From the NCBI RefSeq assembly GCF_003008695.1, contig NZ_PXZT01000007.1, positions 1 to 64,000 on the forward strand: a DNA stretch of 64,000 nucleotides, in the 5' to 3' direction. Shown one piece after another: positions 35,564-44,590 of this stretch. Position 1 is the stretch's first letter; each line of letters opens with the position of its first letter. The position numbers and the translations under genes are program-made. The notes beneath the pieces are model-generated. The model was not told the origin of the DNA and did no database searches. It saw only the letters and a list, made by a program, of their open reading frames with translations. This stretch comes from Trichococcus alkaliphilus. GTDB lineage: Bacteria; Bacillota; Bacilli; Lactobacillales; Aerococcaceae.

Positions 35564-35641
35564 TTTATATACTCTCCTATCTCAAGCGGATAACTTTTAA
35601 TCTATTTGCAATTCCCGGGCTGTAGCCAATTGGCCTTCCCG

Positions 35642-36280
35642 TTACTCGACCATGTTCCTGTAGATTCGAGTTCTTTCACTTCCTACTGTTGTAGGTCCGC
35701 TGTGGCCGGAATAAAGGACAGTGTCTTCTGGTAAAGTTAAGATTTTTGTGATCACCTCTGTAAACAACTGAACTTCATCTCCTCCATAAAAATCGCTGAT
35801 TCCTAAGCTTCCTTTAAAAATACTGTCTCCCACAAAGGCAGCCTGCTCCTCTTTGATGTAAAACACTACACCGTCTGTTGTGTGCCCGGGAACATGCATT
35901 ACCTGAACCCTTATGTCAGGATTTGATTCTAAAGCAATCACGTCTCCATGCTTTATGTACTGCACATCTTTCAAAACTACTTCTAATCCATTTTCTTCCG
36001 ACAAATTCCATTTAGGGTCCGTTATGTAGCGCTCCCCTTTTTCATGGATATAAATCGGTGCCTGCAGTTTTTGACTGACTTCTTCGGCAGCACCGATATG
36101 ATCAAAATGCCCATGCGTGATCAGTATTTTTTCTATTTGAAAGCCATATCTTTCAATTACCTGTAGAATCAAATCTGCATTTGCTCCTGGGTCGATTAAA
36201 AATCCGTGTTTCGTTTCTTTATCAATCAAAAAATAGGCATTTGTTGTAAAAACACCTGTAACCGGCAGTGTATATATCAT
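35642..36280 (-). CDS. Metallo-beta-lactamase-fold hydrolase (glyoxalase II-like)
   Basis: A 212-residue MBL-fold protein with the metal motif THGHFDHIG (about 55-63), H at HVPGHT (about 133), D in FVGDSIFKG (about 151-159) and a final SGHSGPTTVG (about 190). This is the YcbL/YqgX form of glyoxalase II-like thioester hydrolases, shorter than full GloB. It may hydrolyse thiol adducts. The gene lies 36 bp after the DsbA-like gene and 78 bp before the OYE gene. Confidence 0.88.
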   Translation of the reverse strand: MIYTLPVTGVFTTNAYFLIDKETKHGFLIDPGANADLILQVIERYGFQIEKILITHGHFDHIGAAEEVSQKLQAPIYIHEKGERYITDPKWNLSEENGLEVVLKDVQYIKHGDVIALESNPDIRVQVMHVPGHTTDGVVFYIKEEQAAFVGDSIFKGSLGISDFYGGDEVQLFTEVITKILTLPEDTVLYSGHSGPTTVGSERTRIYRNMVE

Positions 36281-36316
36281 TAAATCCCTCTATTCTACTC
36301 AATGTAAAATGCTTGT

Positions 36317-37012
36317 TTATATACTACAGCCATCTATTCCGCAAGCCATTCCATCATTTAATAATTCCAGTTGTTGCTTTTCTTCATCCAGAATGTTCAA
36401 TAAAGTCTCTTTGATAAAAACAGTGGGCTGTGCTCCTGATATTGCGTATTTTCGATTGATCAAAAAGTAAGGCACGGAACGTATCCCGAAAGAGGCAGCA
36501 GCCTTCTCATCTTGGCGCACTTCTGATGCGTAAAGGTCTGATTCAATCACTCTCCTTACTTCAAATTCCGAGATGCCCACTTCAGATGCAATTCCTATCA
36601 ATACTTTTGGATCACTTAATTCTTTATTTTCATTAAAATATGCATGAAACAACTTCTCGGTAATTTCAAGGCCCTTTCCGCGTCCTTCTGCATGTTTTGT
36701 CAACCTGTGTGCATCCAGCATATTTGTGTACCGGGTTGTCTCGTAATGGAAAACCAGCCCAACATTTTTGGCTGCTTCGTTAACATTTTCTATCATCTGC
36801 ATGGCTTGTTGACTATTATATCCATACTTTCGGGCGATACGCTCCGGAGTTGTACTTGTTACCTGAGCACTGGCTGTCACATCCAACTCGAAACTCTTCA
36901 TTATAACTTCAATGGACTCGCTGTCTGGGATTCCCTTCATAGCCAACTCCAGATTTCTTTTACCTATATAGCAAAAAGGACATGCATAATCTGACCAAAT
37001 CTCTATCTTCAC
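36317..37012 (-). CDS. DsbA-family (FrnE-like) thiol oxidoreductase
   Basis: A 231-residue thioredoxin-fold protein with no signal peptide, so cytoplasmic. The CPFC motif is at residues 11-14 (DYACPFCYIGKRN), the form found in FrnE-type proteins that act as thiol isomerases or glutathione-S-transferase-like enzymes in stress. The cis-Pro loop is SVPYF near 180, and the DsbA helical insert lies between. A C-terminal Cys pair (CGIDGC) is an unusual extra. It is the first gene after the divergent HxlR regulator. Confidence 0.88.
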   Translation of the reverse strand: MKIEIWSDYACPFCYIGKRNLELAMKGIPDSESIEVIMKSFELDVTASAQVTSTTPERIARKYGYNSQQAMQMIENVNEAAKNVGLVFHYETTRYTNMLDAHRLTKHAEGRGKGLEITEKLFHAYFNENKELSDPKVLIGIASEVGISEFEVRRVIESDLYASEVRQDEKAAASFGIRSVPYFLINRKYAISGAQPTVFIKETLLNILDEEKQQLELLNDGMACGIDGCSI

Positions 37013-37056
37013 AATTTACCTCCTTCTAAAATAATTACTTTCTTTTTTGTGAATAT

Positions 37057-37083
37057 GCTATTATTATATTTGAAAATAATAGC
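37057..37083. promoter_or_regulatory. Candidate HxlR operator in the divergent promoter
   Basis: A perfect inverted repeat, gctattatt - 9 bases - aataatagc, lies midway between the DsbA-like and HxlR genes and overlaps AT-rich promoter sequence. Confidence 0.5.
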
Positions 37084-37189
37084 GGAACAAGTACGCAAAA
37101 ATAACAGAGTAACTATACAAAAAGATAGAATTGTGTACGATACAGGCTTACGCCCATAAAATTTTTTTTAGAAATGTGTGGTTAATACA

Positions 37190-37510
37190 ATGCAGCATGA
37201 TAACCCAGCTTTTTCCGATTGCCCTCTTGAATATGCCATCAGTATCCTCGGGGGAAAGTGGAAATCACGCGTACTCTGGACCATTTATACATCCAAGTCC
37301 ATACGTTTCAACCAATTGAAACGGGAACTTAACGGTATCACTGATATGATGCTGACTAAAATCCTAAAAGAATTTGTTGCCCAAAACATTGTCATTCGTC
37401 TCCAATATAATGAGGTTCCGCCACGCGTTGAATACTCTTTATCCGAGAATGGTTTGAAATTAGTGGAATCCTTGAGTGAAATCCGAAAGTGGTCCCGCGA
37501 AGTTCACTGA
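37190..37510 (+). CDS. HxlR-family (YodB/HypR-like) transcriptional regulator
   Basis: A 106-residue winged-helix protein. I use the ATG at 37190; a GTG four codons earlier is possible, and neither has a strong ribosome site. The conserved Cys is in DCPLEYAISILGGKWK (Cys at residue 11 or so), the redox-sensing position of YodB/HypR-type HxlR proteins that respond to quinones, diamide or hypochlorite. RFNQLKRELNGITDMMLTKIL is the recognition helix area. The gene diverges from the DsbA-MBL-OYE genes and probably controls them and itself. Confidence 0.85.
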   Translation: MQHDNPAFSDCPLEYAISILGGKWKSRVLWTIYTSKSIRFNQLKRELNGITDMMLTKILKEFVAQNIVIRLQYNEVPPRVEYSLSENGLKLVESLSEIRKWSREVH

Positions 37511-37603
37511 TATAGATAAGAACAGTAGCTGCGCTGGTAGAGTTGGTTAAGGTCTTTCGGACCCCAACATGCCGGCTTTTTGGTTTCTCCTGGATGGACT
37601 GGA

Positions 37604-37672
37604 CCGCAAAAGAAAAGCGGAAAGCCTGTGGTTATAGGCTTTCCGCTCAATCTATATATTCTCTTTTTTAAG
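37604..37672 (-). terminator. Hairpin repeat copy 5; terminator of the malate/lactate dehydrogenase gene
   Basis: Perfect 11-bp stem agcggaaagcc/ggctttccgct, loop tgtggttata, with the shared ttctcttttttaagtcatttctga flank in part. Confidence 0.85.
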
Positions 37673-37706
37673 TCATTTCTGAAGCCAGCTCAGAAGGTAT
37701 GCTATC

Positions 37707-38774
37707 TCAGTTAGCAAAGGCGCTTAACCCTTCATAACTATTGTTGTGGATCACATCGGATTTCAGGTAATCGATGATCGATTCCGGAATTTCCACGCCT
37801 TGAGACTTGTTTCTCTCATAGCGCTCGTTGGATCCTTGTCCAGGGTAACGGACGCTTGAATAGCCTGCAGCTGGTTTGATGGCGTTCAATTCCTCCATCG
37901 TTTGGCTGATATGCTGCTTGAAGGTATCGGCATCCCCGAAGCGCGCTGGATCCAGGATAATGTAGAGTTGACCCAGGTTGCGGCCAGTATGCAAGTCATT
38001 ATACATGGAGCTGACGTGTTTCCCGAATGGCAAATTCATCAGGACACCGGAAAAGACGTCGACCATCATCATCAGGCCATAACCTTTAGGGCCGGCGATA
38101 GGCACTAACCCTCTCACTGCGTGCGGATCTGTTGTGGGTTGTCCTTCATCATCGACAGCCCAATCTGCCGGAATTTCACGACCTTTTGAGCGGGCATCCA
38201 AGATTTTCCCCCACGCCTGCACAGTGGTCGCCATATCAAATATCAGCGGCGTCTCGGTCGCACTCGGGGCACCGAAACCGAGCGGGTTGGTCCCGTAATA
38301 CACTTCTGCGCCGCCAAAAGGCACAGCCATCGGGTCTGACTGCGTCATTGCCATACCGGCTAAACCCGCTTCGACAATTTTGCGCAAATAGTAGGACAAT
38401 GTTCCCGTATGCCCACATTTGGACACGCCGACAACCGCCACACCGGATTCTTTCGCCATTTCGATGGCTGGTTCCAAGGCTAAATTCGCTACATACTGTC
38501 CTTGCGCATTGTCCCCATGGAAAACGCCTGAGCTTTCCCCGGTTTTTTCAAATTTGATTTCCGGCTCTAAAGTGATGCCGCCTTTATTGATCCGTTCCGA
38601 ATAGTATTCCACTCGAACCGCGCCATGCGAATGCACACCACATAAGTCTGCATACACCAAGTGATTCGCTGTTTCGACTGCTTGGACTTCCGGCAAACCA
38701 GCTGCCTGGAGTTTATTTTGGATCAATCTGTGCAACTCATCCGGAGTCACTTTGATTAATTTTTCTTCCGACAT
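37707..38774 (-). CDS. Ldh2-type malate/lactate/ureidoglycolate dehydrogenase
   Basis: A 355-residue NAD(P)-dependent dehydrogenase of the YlbC/YjmC/AllD (Ldh2) family, which is unrelated to classical LDH. The ATG at 38774 follows AGGAGG. The active-site HSHGAVRVEYY motif is at about 47-57. TGTLSYYLRKIVEAGL and the GGAEVYYGTNPLGFGAP block complete the family pattern, with GPKGYGLMMMVDVFSG at about 225. Substrates in the family include malate, sulfolactate, ureidoglycolate and 2,3-diketogulonate; none can be singled out here. It is monocistronic. Confidence 0.88.
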   Translation of the reverse strand: MSEEKLIKVTPDELHRLIQNKLQAAGLPEVQAVETANHLVYADLCGVHSHGAVRVEYYSERINKGGITLEPEIKFEKTGESSGVFHGDNAQGQYVANLALEPAIEMAKESGVAVVGVSKCGHTGTLSYYLRKIVEAGLAGMAMTQSDPMAVPFGGAEVYYGTNPLGFGAPSATETPLIFDMATTVQAWGKILDARSKGREIPADWAVDDEGQPTTDPHAVRGLVPIAGPKGYGLMMMVDVFSGVLMNLPFGKHVSSMYNDLHTGRNLGQLYIILDPARFGDADTFKQHISQTMEELNAIKPAAGYSSVRYPGQGSNERYERNKSQGVEIPESIIDYLKSDVIHNNSYEGLSAFAN

Positions 38775-39094
38775 GAACGATTCCTCCTTCATTTTCCCAT
38801 GATGATGGCTAGACTGAATACGTGATGGGAGTCACCGAACAAACTGATTCCACCAACTCATAAAGCGCTACCATTTTATATATTCACATTATCATAAGAA
38901 AATTCGGATGGATTTAGCTAAAGTGTATAAACCGAATAAGGTTCCTTGGTCAAATCGAACAAAAAAAAGAAAGCGGAATGACAGTTGTTTATTAAAATTC
39001 TGCGAAAACACGCCAAACCGGCATAATATCCGTTATAATACAGGAGTACACGGCATGCAACGATGCCCAGAATCCGATATTTAAGGGAGATAAA
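38775..39094. other. Intergenic region upstream of truA
   Basis: 320 bases between divergent genes. A TATAAT at 39034-39039 is likely the truA promoter -10. A partial hairpin-repeat arm (aaagcgga near 38950) is present without its partner. No gene is seen. Confidence 0.4.
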
Positions 39095-39835
39095 ATGAGA
39101 AATATAAAAATGACAATCGAGTATGATGGCGGCAGATACCTGGGCTGGCAAAGGCTCGGGGATTCGGACAAAACCATTCAAGGTAAAATAGAGAATATCC
39201 TGTCAGCAATGACAGGAGAAGGGATCGAAATCATCGGCTCGGGCCGGACCGATGCCGGCACCCACGCACGGGGGCAAGTCGCCAATTTCAAGACGACATC
39301 CAAAATGGATTTGAAGGCGATGCAGGACCATCTGATCCGTTACCTTCCGCGCGATATTGTCGTCAAGGAGCTGGAGGAGGTTCCGGAAAGGTTCCATGCC
39401 CGCTATCATGCAGTCGGAAAGACATACAGCTATCATGTCTGGAATAATGTCGTGCCTTCCGCATTTGAGCGCCATTACAGCTATCATTACCCTGGACACC
39501 TTGATGTCGACAGGATGAACGAGGCTTGCCAAAAGCTTGTCGGGAAGCATGACTTTATCGGTTTCTCTTCACTCAAAAAATCGAAAAAATCGACCGTCAG
39601 GACCATCAATGAAATCACGCTCCATCAGGAAGGCAATCTGCTGCACTTTGCGTTCACAGGGGAAGGCTTCCTCTACAATATGGTCCGGATCATGATGGGG
39701 ACGATCCTGGAAATTGGGGCCGGGACGATGGAACCGGACTACATCGACGCCATCTTCAAGAGCGGGATCAGAAGCGAGGCCGGGATGACCGTGCCTTCTC
39801 ACGGACTGTTTCTGGATGAAGTTTACTACGATTGA
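39095..39835 (+). CDS. truA: tRNA pseudouridine(38-40) synthase TruA
   Basis: A 246-residue TruA, which isomerises U38-U40 in the anticodon stem of many tRNAs. The catalytic aspartate lies in GSGRTDAGTHARGQV (Asp about 53). FIGFSSLKKSKKSTVRTI and GEGFLYNMVRIMMGTILEIG are family blocks. It opens with KMTIEYDGGRYLGWQRLG. The start follows AGGGAG. Carnobacteria often have more than one TruA; this copy lies away from the ecf/rplM cluster, so it may be a second copy. It is followed by a terminator and then by another pseudouridine synthase. Confidence 0.93.
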   Translation: MRNIKMTIEYDGGRYLGWQRLGDSDKTIQGKIENILSAMTGEGIEIIGSGRTDAGTHARGQVANFKTTSKMDLKAMQDHLIRYLPRDIVVKELEEVPERFHARYHAVGKTYSYHVWNNVVPSAFERHYSYHYPGHLDVDRMNEACQKLVGKHDFIGFSSLKKSKKSTVRTINEITLHQEGNLLHFAFTGEGFLYNMVRIMMGTILEIGAGTMEPDYIDAIFKSGIRSEAGMTVPSHGLFLDEVYYD

Positions 39836-39854
39836 TGGTAAGCGCAAAATATAA

Positions 39855-39904
39855 AAAAATAGACGAATACGCTGCGGTTTTTCGCAAGTATTCGGCTATT
39901 TTTC
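39855..39904 (+). terminator. truA terminator
   Basis: Stem aaaatagacgaatac with gtattcggctatttt (one mismatch) plus inner pairing, ending in T4. Confidence 0.8.
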
Positions 39905-39987
39905 ATTGGTTATCACAAACGCTGCTCTTATATTTTTTCTTGTGAAATTTGTAATAAAAATAAAATTTGGATGAAGGAAGTGTCCAC

Positions 39988-40695
39988 ATGCGTATTAATA
40001 AATTTATTAGTGAAGCAGGCCAAGCCTCCAGACGAGGCGCCGACAAGCTGATTACTGAGGGGCGCGTAACGATCAATGGAAAGCGGGCAACGATCGGCAG
40101 CCAAGTGGAGCCGGGGGATGATGTTCGCGTAAACGGAAACCAGCTTTTCGTAGCCCGTAACAATGTCTACATTGCCTTGAACAAACCTGTCGGCATCACG
40201 AGCACGACCGAAAAAGGCGTCAAGGGGAATATTGTCGATTTGGTCAACCATCCCTTCCGGGTTTTCCATATCGGGCGCCTCGATAAAGATTCCGAGGGCT
40301 TGATCCTGCTCACAAATGACGGCGATATCGTCAATGAAATCTTGCGTTCTGAGAACCAGCACGAGAAGGAATACATTGTTTCCGTAGACCGCCCGATCAC
40401 GCCTGAATTCTTGAAGCAGATGTCAGAAGGGGTCAAAATATTGGATACGGTCACCCTGCCTTGCAAAGTGGAACAACTATCAAAATATGATTTTAAAATC
40501 ATCTTAACCCAAGGGCTCAACCGTCAAATCCGCCGCATGTGCGAGGAATTGGGATACAACGTTTACCGATTGCAAAGAATCCGCATCATGAATATCCAAT
40601 TGGACAATCTTCCTGTGGGACAATGGCGCTACCTGTCCAAGAAGGAAAAGGCGCAGTTATTCCAAGAATTGAACTACGAGCCTAAAGAATGGTAA
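39988..40695 (+). CDS. rluF: RsuA/RluF-family rRNA pseudouridine synthase
   Basis: A 235-residue protein. The ATG at 39988 follows AAGGAAG; seven earlier in-frame codons are unsupported. An S4 RNA-binding domain ([20 protein letters not shown]) comes first, then the catalytic domain with [18 protein letters not shown] (Asp near 103) and [20 protein letters not shown]. The [18 protein letters not shown] segment and overall pattern fit RluF, which makes pseudouridine 2604 in 23S rRNA, better than RluB or RsuA. The target site is inferred. Confidence 0.85.
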   Translation: MRINKFISEAGQASRRGADKLITEGRVTINGKRATIGSQVEPGDDVRVNGNQLFVARNNVYIALNKPVGITSTTEKGVKGNIVDLVNHPFRVFHIGRLDKDSEGLILLTNDGDIVNEILRSENQHEKEYIVSVDRPITPEFLKQMSEGVKILDTVTLPCKVEQLSKYDFKIILTQGLNRQIRRMCEELGYNVYRLQRIRIMNIQLDNLPVGQWRYLSKKEKAQLFQELNYEPKEW

Positions 40696-40760
40696 AACTA
40701 GAGGATCAGAGTGGCCTCTAACCATCACCACCTCATTCATTTTCATATTCCGCAAAAATA

Positions 40761-40800
40761 AAGGCCAGAATCCGTTTAGGGAATCTTGGCCTTCTTTTTT
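40761..40800. terminator. Terminator between rluF and the cupredoxin gene
   Basis: A stem of about 13 bp with bulge (aaggccagaatcc, ggaatcttggcctt) followed by a T-rich tail on the plus strand; convergent genes share it. Confidence 0.8.
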
Positions 40801-40875
40801 GTAAGATAGTTCAAAAAGGAGCTATTCCTTTTTTAAGATTTCAGCAGGCGTTCATTCTCTTCTCCCTTTGAAAAA

Positions 40876-41238
40876 TCAATAAGTCGATTTATTTTCAACT
40901 ACTACGATTTTCCCTTTCATTGTGGGGTGTATTCCGCAAGAATAATCATAAGTTCCCGCTGTTGTAAACGTAAATTCAAATGTTTCTCCTTTTTCCAAAT
41001 CAGGAGAGTTGAAGGCAGATGCTTTGATGTTGTGAACAGTAGCCTCGTTATTAGTCCATTCCACTACAGCGCCTTTTCGTACAGTTAGATTCGAGGGTTT
41101 AAAAGAAGAATTTTCGATGCTTACTGCAGGTGTTTGACTGTTTGTGGCATCAGTTGAATTTCCCGTGTTTGATGAGCAAGAAGTAAACACAACGGCAAAA
41201 AATAGCATCAGGAATACGCTAAACACTTTTTTCTTCAT
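40876..41238 (-). CDS. Cupredoxin-domain lipoprotein
   Basis: A 120-residue exported blue-copper-type protein. The lipobox is FTSC (Cys about 21), then a Ser/Thr/Asn linker and a plastocyanin-like domain (about 38-117). Copper ligands are His69 (ATVHNIK), Cys101 (YSCGIHPTMKG), His104 and Met107, spaced C-x2-H-x2-M as in short-loop cupredoxins. It is tethered to the outer face of the membrane and may pass electrons or bind copper. The neighbour on the same strand, 136 bp upstream, encodes a truncated haemoglobin. Confidence 0.88.
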   Translation of the reverse strand: MKKKVFSVFLMLFFAVVFTSCSSNTGNSTDATNSQTPAVSIENSSFKPSNLTVRKGAVVEWTNNEATVHNIKASAFNSPDLEKGETFEFTFTTAGTYDYSCGIHPTMKGKIVVVENKSTY

Positions 41239-41374
41239 GATAATTCCTTCCCCTTTCCTTAAAAAAAGCCTATCAGAATAACATATACTCTAATGTGCTT
41301 TGAATACTCTTATTAAGTTTCATTTATTCTGCCAAAAGCAGTCAAAGCATCGGTGGCTCCGCCAATTATCACCA

Positions 41375-41812
41375 CTACTGCTTGGATGCTTCATAGTATC
41401 CGGTAGTTACTTCGTCTTTATGTGCAGAAAAGGCACCTAACACTTCATTCTTTTCCTTTTCGGGCACGTGGAAGTAATCAAGCGTTTCGGCAAGTATATT
41501 AGCAACCGCGGCAAATTCATCAGGGGAAATATGCAGGTCAAAATGTGCTTTCTCCATTCCCATCTGTGTTTGCCCTGGCTTTGTGCCGATATAATTAAAT
41601 GGTCCACCTGCAGCTGCGCTTACCCAAAGTGTCCTCATAAACTTCAGACCTGGCAATCTACCCAACTGCTTAGTGTGCCATTCCCTCAAATCTGGATTTT
41701 GCGACCCTTGCCCAGCAATCGGATCTTTGATGATTTCATCACTAAAACGGTCTACAACTGCGGCGATTGCAAATACTCCACCAAGGCGTTCGTACAAAGT
41801 CTTCTCTTCCAT
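41375..41812 (-). CDS. Group 1 truncated haemoglobin
   Basis: A 145-residue globin of the trHbN group. LYERLGGVFAIAAVVDRF is the conserved opening (helices A-B). LREWHTKQLGRLPGLKFMRTLW holds distal residues, and His90 in MEKAHFDLHIS is the likely proximal haem ligand. It is slightly longer than typical (120-130) because of a C-terminal extension. Such globins handle NO or O2. With the cupredoxin gene beside it, a redox/NO defence pair is possible. Confidence 0.85.
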   Translation of the reverse strand: MEEKTLYERLGGVFAIAAVVDRFSDEIIKDPIAGQGSQNPDLREWHTKQLGRLPGLKFMRTLWVSAAAGGPFNYIGTKPGQTQMGMEKAHFDLHISPDEFAAVANILAETLDYFHVPEKEKNEVLGAFSAHKDEVTTGYYEASKQ

Positions 41813-42229
41813 AATCTTATGCCTCCCTTATTAAATTAGTATTTTTGTAAATTTATCATACCGTTGATGCATTATTAATTCAGAATTACACCTTAATTGC
41901 ATCTTCAGTTTTGGATAACATAATGGCTTGCTTCCATTTCTAGAGTTTTAAGCAAGCGCACTCTATGTGTCCGTTTACATTTCCGAACAACTCTTAAATG
42001 CACTCCTTTATTTCCTCAAATTATTAATCCGGTTTATTTTCCCCATTTTCCTTATAAAAAAATCGTGAGTTGCTTTGCATATTCATTATACAGCGCATAT
42101 TTTCCTTTGTAAAAAAAATGCCGTATTGGCAGTCAATCAACCTTACTGTCATCACAGATTGGCTTCAGATGGTTTATAATACTTCAATGATGCCCCTTTA
42201 CTACGGCAATCAGCTTTCGAGGTGAATTA
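41813..42229. other. Intergenic region with a decayed copy of the 50-residue ORF
   Basis: No intact gene. On the minus strand, about 42115 to 42005, the sequence aligns with the ORF at 32923-33075 (shared KEN-R-IMN and AAACYGGATTAAT stretches) but is broken by stops. Confidence 0.45.
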
Positions 42230-42919
42230 TCAGTTATACCTTATCCTATCTTTATCTGTGGGAATGCCATTAACTACTTTATTCCATTCCCCATCTTGGA
42301 ATACATCATATTTTTCAAAAGCACAAGGCAATCCATTTGCAGTAAGTATGTCACTGCTATCCATAAGCTGAAAATGGAGATGGGGAGCAAAGGAATTGCC
42401 TGAATGACCCACTCTGCCAATAATCTCCCCTTTTTTTACGCTCTGACCAGTTGAAACCTGAATAGACCCTGTTTGAAGATGAACTAACGCAGCATATATA
42501 TTTTCGCCACATGCCATTATGATGTAGTTGCCGGCAACCGATTGTATGTCGTCTTTTCTCGGATCAAAAAAATGAGCATTTTTATAAGCGTTAATCATAT
42601 CTGACCACAAATTCGTCCGTGTTCGCTCTTTATAGCCATCCTTGGCTTGGATAATGATTCCATCGCAAGGTGCGTATACATCTTGTCCCCAACAATAATA
42701 TTCATTCAACGGAACCCCAAAAAGAAGATATTGCGCCAAACTAACGCGATAAGCTGGTAAGCCCTTTCTTTTCCAGTCAACTTGTATAAAGTCATAAGCA
42801 TATCTTGTTCCTAATCGGTTTGTGCCATGACTAGGAATTTTTGTCCCTGGAGTGTTTGGAGAAAGCCATTCTCCCCTCAAAGGAAATTCAACAATTATCG
42901 GCTCAAGTGTATTAATCAT
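42230..42919 (-). CDS. M23-family (LytM-like) peptidase without signal peptide
   Basis: A 229-residue protein with an M23 metallopeptidase domain in its C-terminal half. ALVHLQTGSIQVSTGQSVKKGEII leads to VGHSGNSFAPHLHFQL, whose HLH is the third metal motif. The first zinc His is in the region KIPSHGTNRLGTRYAYDF (H-x(n)-D). Most M23 enzymes cut peptidoglycan cross-bridges outside the cell, but this one has no signal peptide or transmembrane helix. It could be cytoplasmic, use a non-classical route, or act on another substrate, as do some relatives. Confidence 0.8.
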   Translation of the reverse strand: MINTLEPIIVEFPLRGEWLSPNTPGTKIPSHGTNRLGTRYAYDFIQVDWKRKGLPAYRVSLAQYLLFGVPLNEYYCWGQDVYAPCDGIIIQAKDGYKERTRTNLWSDMINAYKNAHFFDPRKDDIQSVAGNYIIMACGENIYAALVHLQTGSIQVSTGQSVKKGEIIGRVGHSGNSFAPHLHFQLMDSSDILTANGLPCAFEKYDVFQDGEWNKVVNGIPTDKDRIRYN

Positions 42920-43139
42920 CTCATTTCTCCTCCCTGTACGATAATGATATAGGCAGACTTGGTATTTCCCTCAAAAATAGATTTCGTATTACAAAACCCC
43001 TTATTCATTACATAAGGGTAGAATACAATACTGAAACACCTGTGGCTAACTTAAACTCGAAATTTTTGCAGATAATTATTCTTGAGAAGCATTTTCTGGT
43101 ATTATATTCTTATGACATTTTAATGGAGGAAAATCAAAC

Positions 43140-44336
43140 ATGTTGGAATTTAAACAAAATATACGGGGAAATGTGGCCCTTGGTGTAAACCCGCTTGGAT
43201 GCAAGCAGGAAGTATTGAATGAAATCGAATATGTAAAAAACAAAGGAACTTTTGTAGGTCCGAAAAAGGTACTGATCATCGGTGCATCATCAAGCTATGG
43301 TTTAGCTACCCGGATCAGCCTGGCTTTCGGCGCGGGCGCGGACACGATCGGCGTTTCTTTTGAAAAGGGACCGAAGAACGAAAGGAATCTCGGCACAGCC
43401 GGTTGGTATAATAACATCGCTTTCCGTGAAGCCGCTGAAAAAGAAGGCCTGATCGCCAAAAATTTTGTGCAGGACGCCTTCAGCCACGAAAGCAAGCAAG
43501 AAGTCATCGAGTACATCAAGAACGAGTTTGGCGGCAAAGTAGACTTGATCGTTTACAGTCTGGCAAGCGGCAGAAGAACAGATCCCGATACCGGAGAGAC
43601 ATACACTTCCGCAATCAAAGCGCTTGGGGAGCCAGTGGTTGGCCCTAATATCAATATGCAAAATCAGGATTTCTATACCGAAACGTTGGAACCAGCAACT
43701 GACCAAGAAATCGCTGGCACGCTCAAAGTTATGGGTGGAGAAGACTGGCAATTATGGATGGAAGCGTTGAAAGAAGCCGATGTATTGGCCGATGGGGTCC
43801 TCACGACAAATTACTCTTATTTGGGAACAGAGCTGAACCGTCCTTACTACGGTGGCGGCACCCTTGGTCTTGCTAAAGCAGACTGTGATGAAAAGGCGAA
43901 GACTATCAATGCGTTGTTGGCTGACATCAACGGAAAAGCCCAGATTGTGGTGGCTACTGCCGTGACCACTAAAGCAAGCTCCGTGATTCCGTTCTTCCCT
44001 GTTTATTGCATCGGTCTTTACAAAGTCATGACGGAAAAAGGCACCCACGAAACACCGATCATGCACATCGACCGCATCTATCGCGACATGGTTTATGGTA
44101 CTAAGGCTGAGTATGACGAAGCTGGCCGCCTGAGACCGGATAGCTGGGAACTTGACAGCGACACGCAAGCTAAAACGAAGGCACTGATCCAACAATTGAA
44201 CAAAGAGAATTTCAATACTGATAAAGCAGCGTATGACATCCTTTACAAAGAGTTCTCAATTTTAAGTGGGTTCATGGTTGATGGCTATGTTGAGCAAGAA
44301 GTTACGATTGAAGATTTGAAAGCATTGGAATATTAA
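43140..44336 (+). CDS. fabV: Trans-2-enoyl-ACP/CoA reductase FabV
   Basis: A 398-residue FabV, the triclosan-resistant NADH-dependent enoyl reductase. The catalytic Tyr-x8-Lys is PYYGGGTLGLAK (YGGGTLGLAK). The N-terminal IIGASSSYGLATRISLAFGAGA is the NAD-binding motif with the family-specific long loop. The start follows TGGAGGA. It completes the last step of fatty acid elongation or reduces crotonyl-CoA. The gene stands alone, away from the fab cluster, and its terminator follows, so it is probably an auxiliary reductase. Confidence 0.93.
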   Translation: MLEFKQNIRGNVALGVNPLGCKQEVLNEIEYVKNKGTFVGPKKVLIIGASSSYGLATRISLAFGAGADTIGVSFEKGPKNERNLGTAGWYNNIAFREAAEKEGLIAKNFVQDAFSHESKQEVIEYIKNEFGGKVDLIVYSLASGRRTDPDTGETYTSAIKALGEPVVGPNINMQNQDFYTETLEPATDQEIAGTLKVMGGEDWQLWMEALKEADVLADGVLTTNYSYLGTELNRPYYGGGTLGLAKADCDEKAKTINALLADINGKAQIVVATAVTTKASSVIPFFPVYCIGLYKVMTEKGTHETPIMHIDRIYRDMVYGTKAEYDEAGRLRPDSWELDSDTQAKTKALIQQLNKENFNTDKAAYDILYKEFSILSGFMVDGYVEQEVTIEDLKALEY

Positions 44337-44381
44337 GCTATTTTGGTGACACCAATCACCCTCTATCCGCAATAATGAATG

Positions 44382-44414
44382 AAAGTCTTGGCTCTGAGAG
44401 TCAAGACTTTTCTG
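44382..44414 (+). terminator. fabV terminator
   Basis: A 14-bp stem (aaagtcttggctct with agagtcaagacttt, one G-U pair) followed by tttctgc. Confidence 0.75.
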
Positions 44415-44475
44415 CTTCTACGGATAGCAACATAAGCGTTCCTCTTCAATTAATTTATCAGCATCCGTCTAGATA

Positions 44476-44504
44476 TTGGGAGCAAATCAAAATAGTGTTA
44501 TAAT
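44476..44504 (+). promoter_or_regulatory. Promoter of the AIM24 gene
   Basis: TTGGGA, 17 bp, then TATAAT, about 85 bases before the start codon. Confidence 0.65.
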
Positions 44505-44590
44505 AATAGACAATGATACAGCACAATTGAATAAGCCTTTATTGATCAGAAACAACTATTGATTCTGTAAAAGAAAGAAGGAAAACGAAT

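Noticed and set aside
38885-38902. TATCATAAG on the plus strand near 38.9 kb as a second attachment core
   Set aside because: The frame does not give a Tyr-His-Lys-stop end, the following bases differ from the core, and no mobile genes are near.
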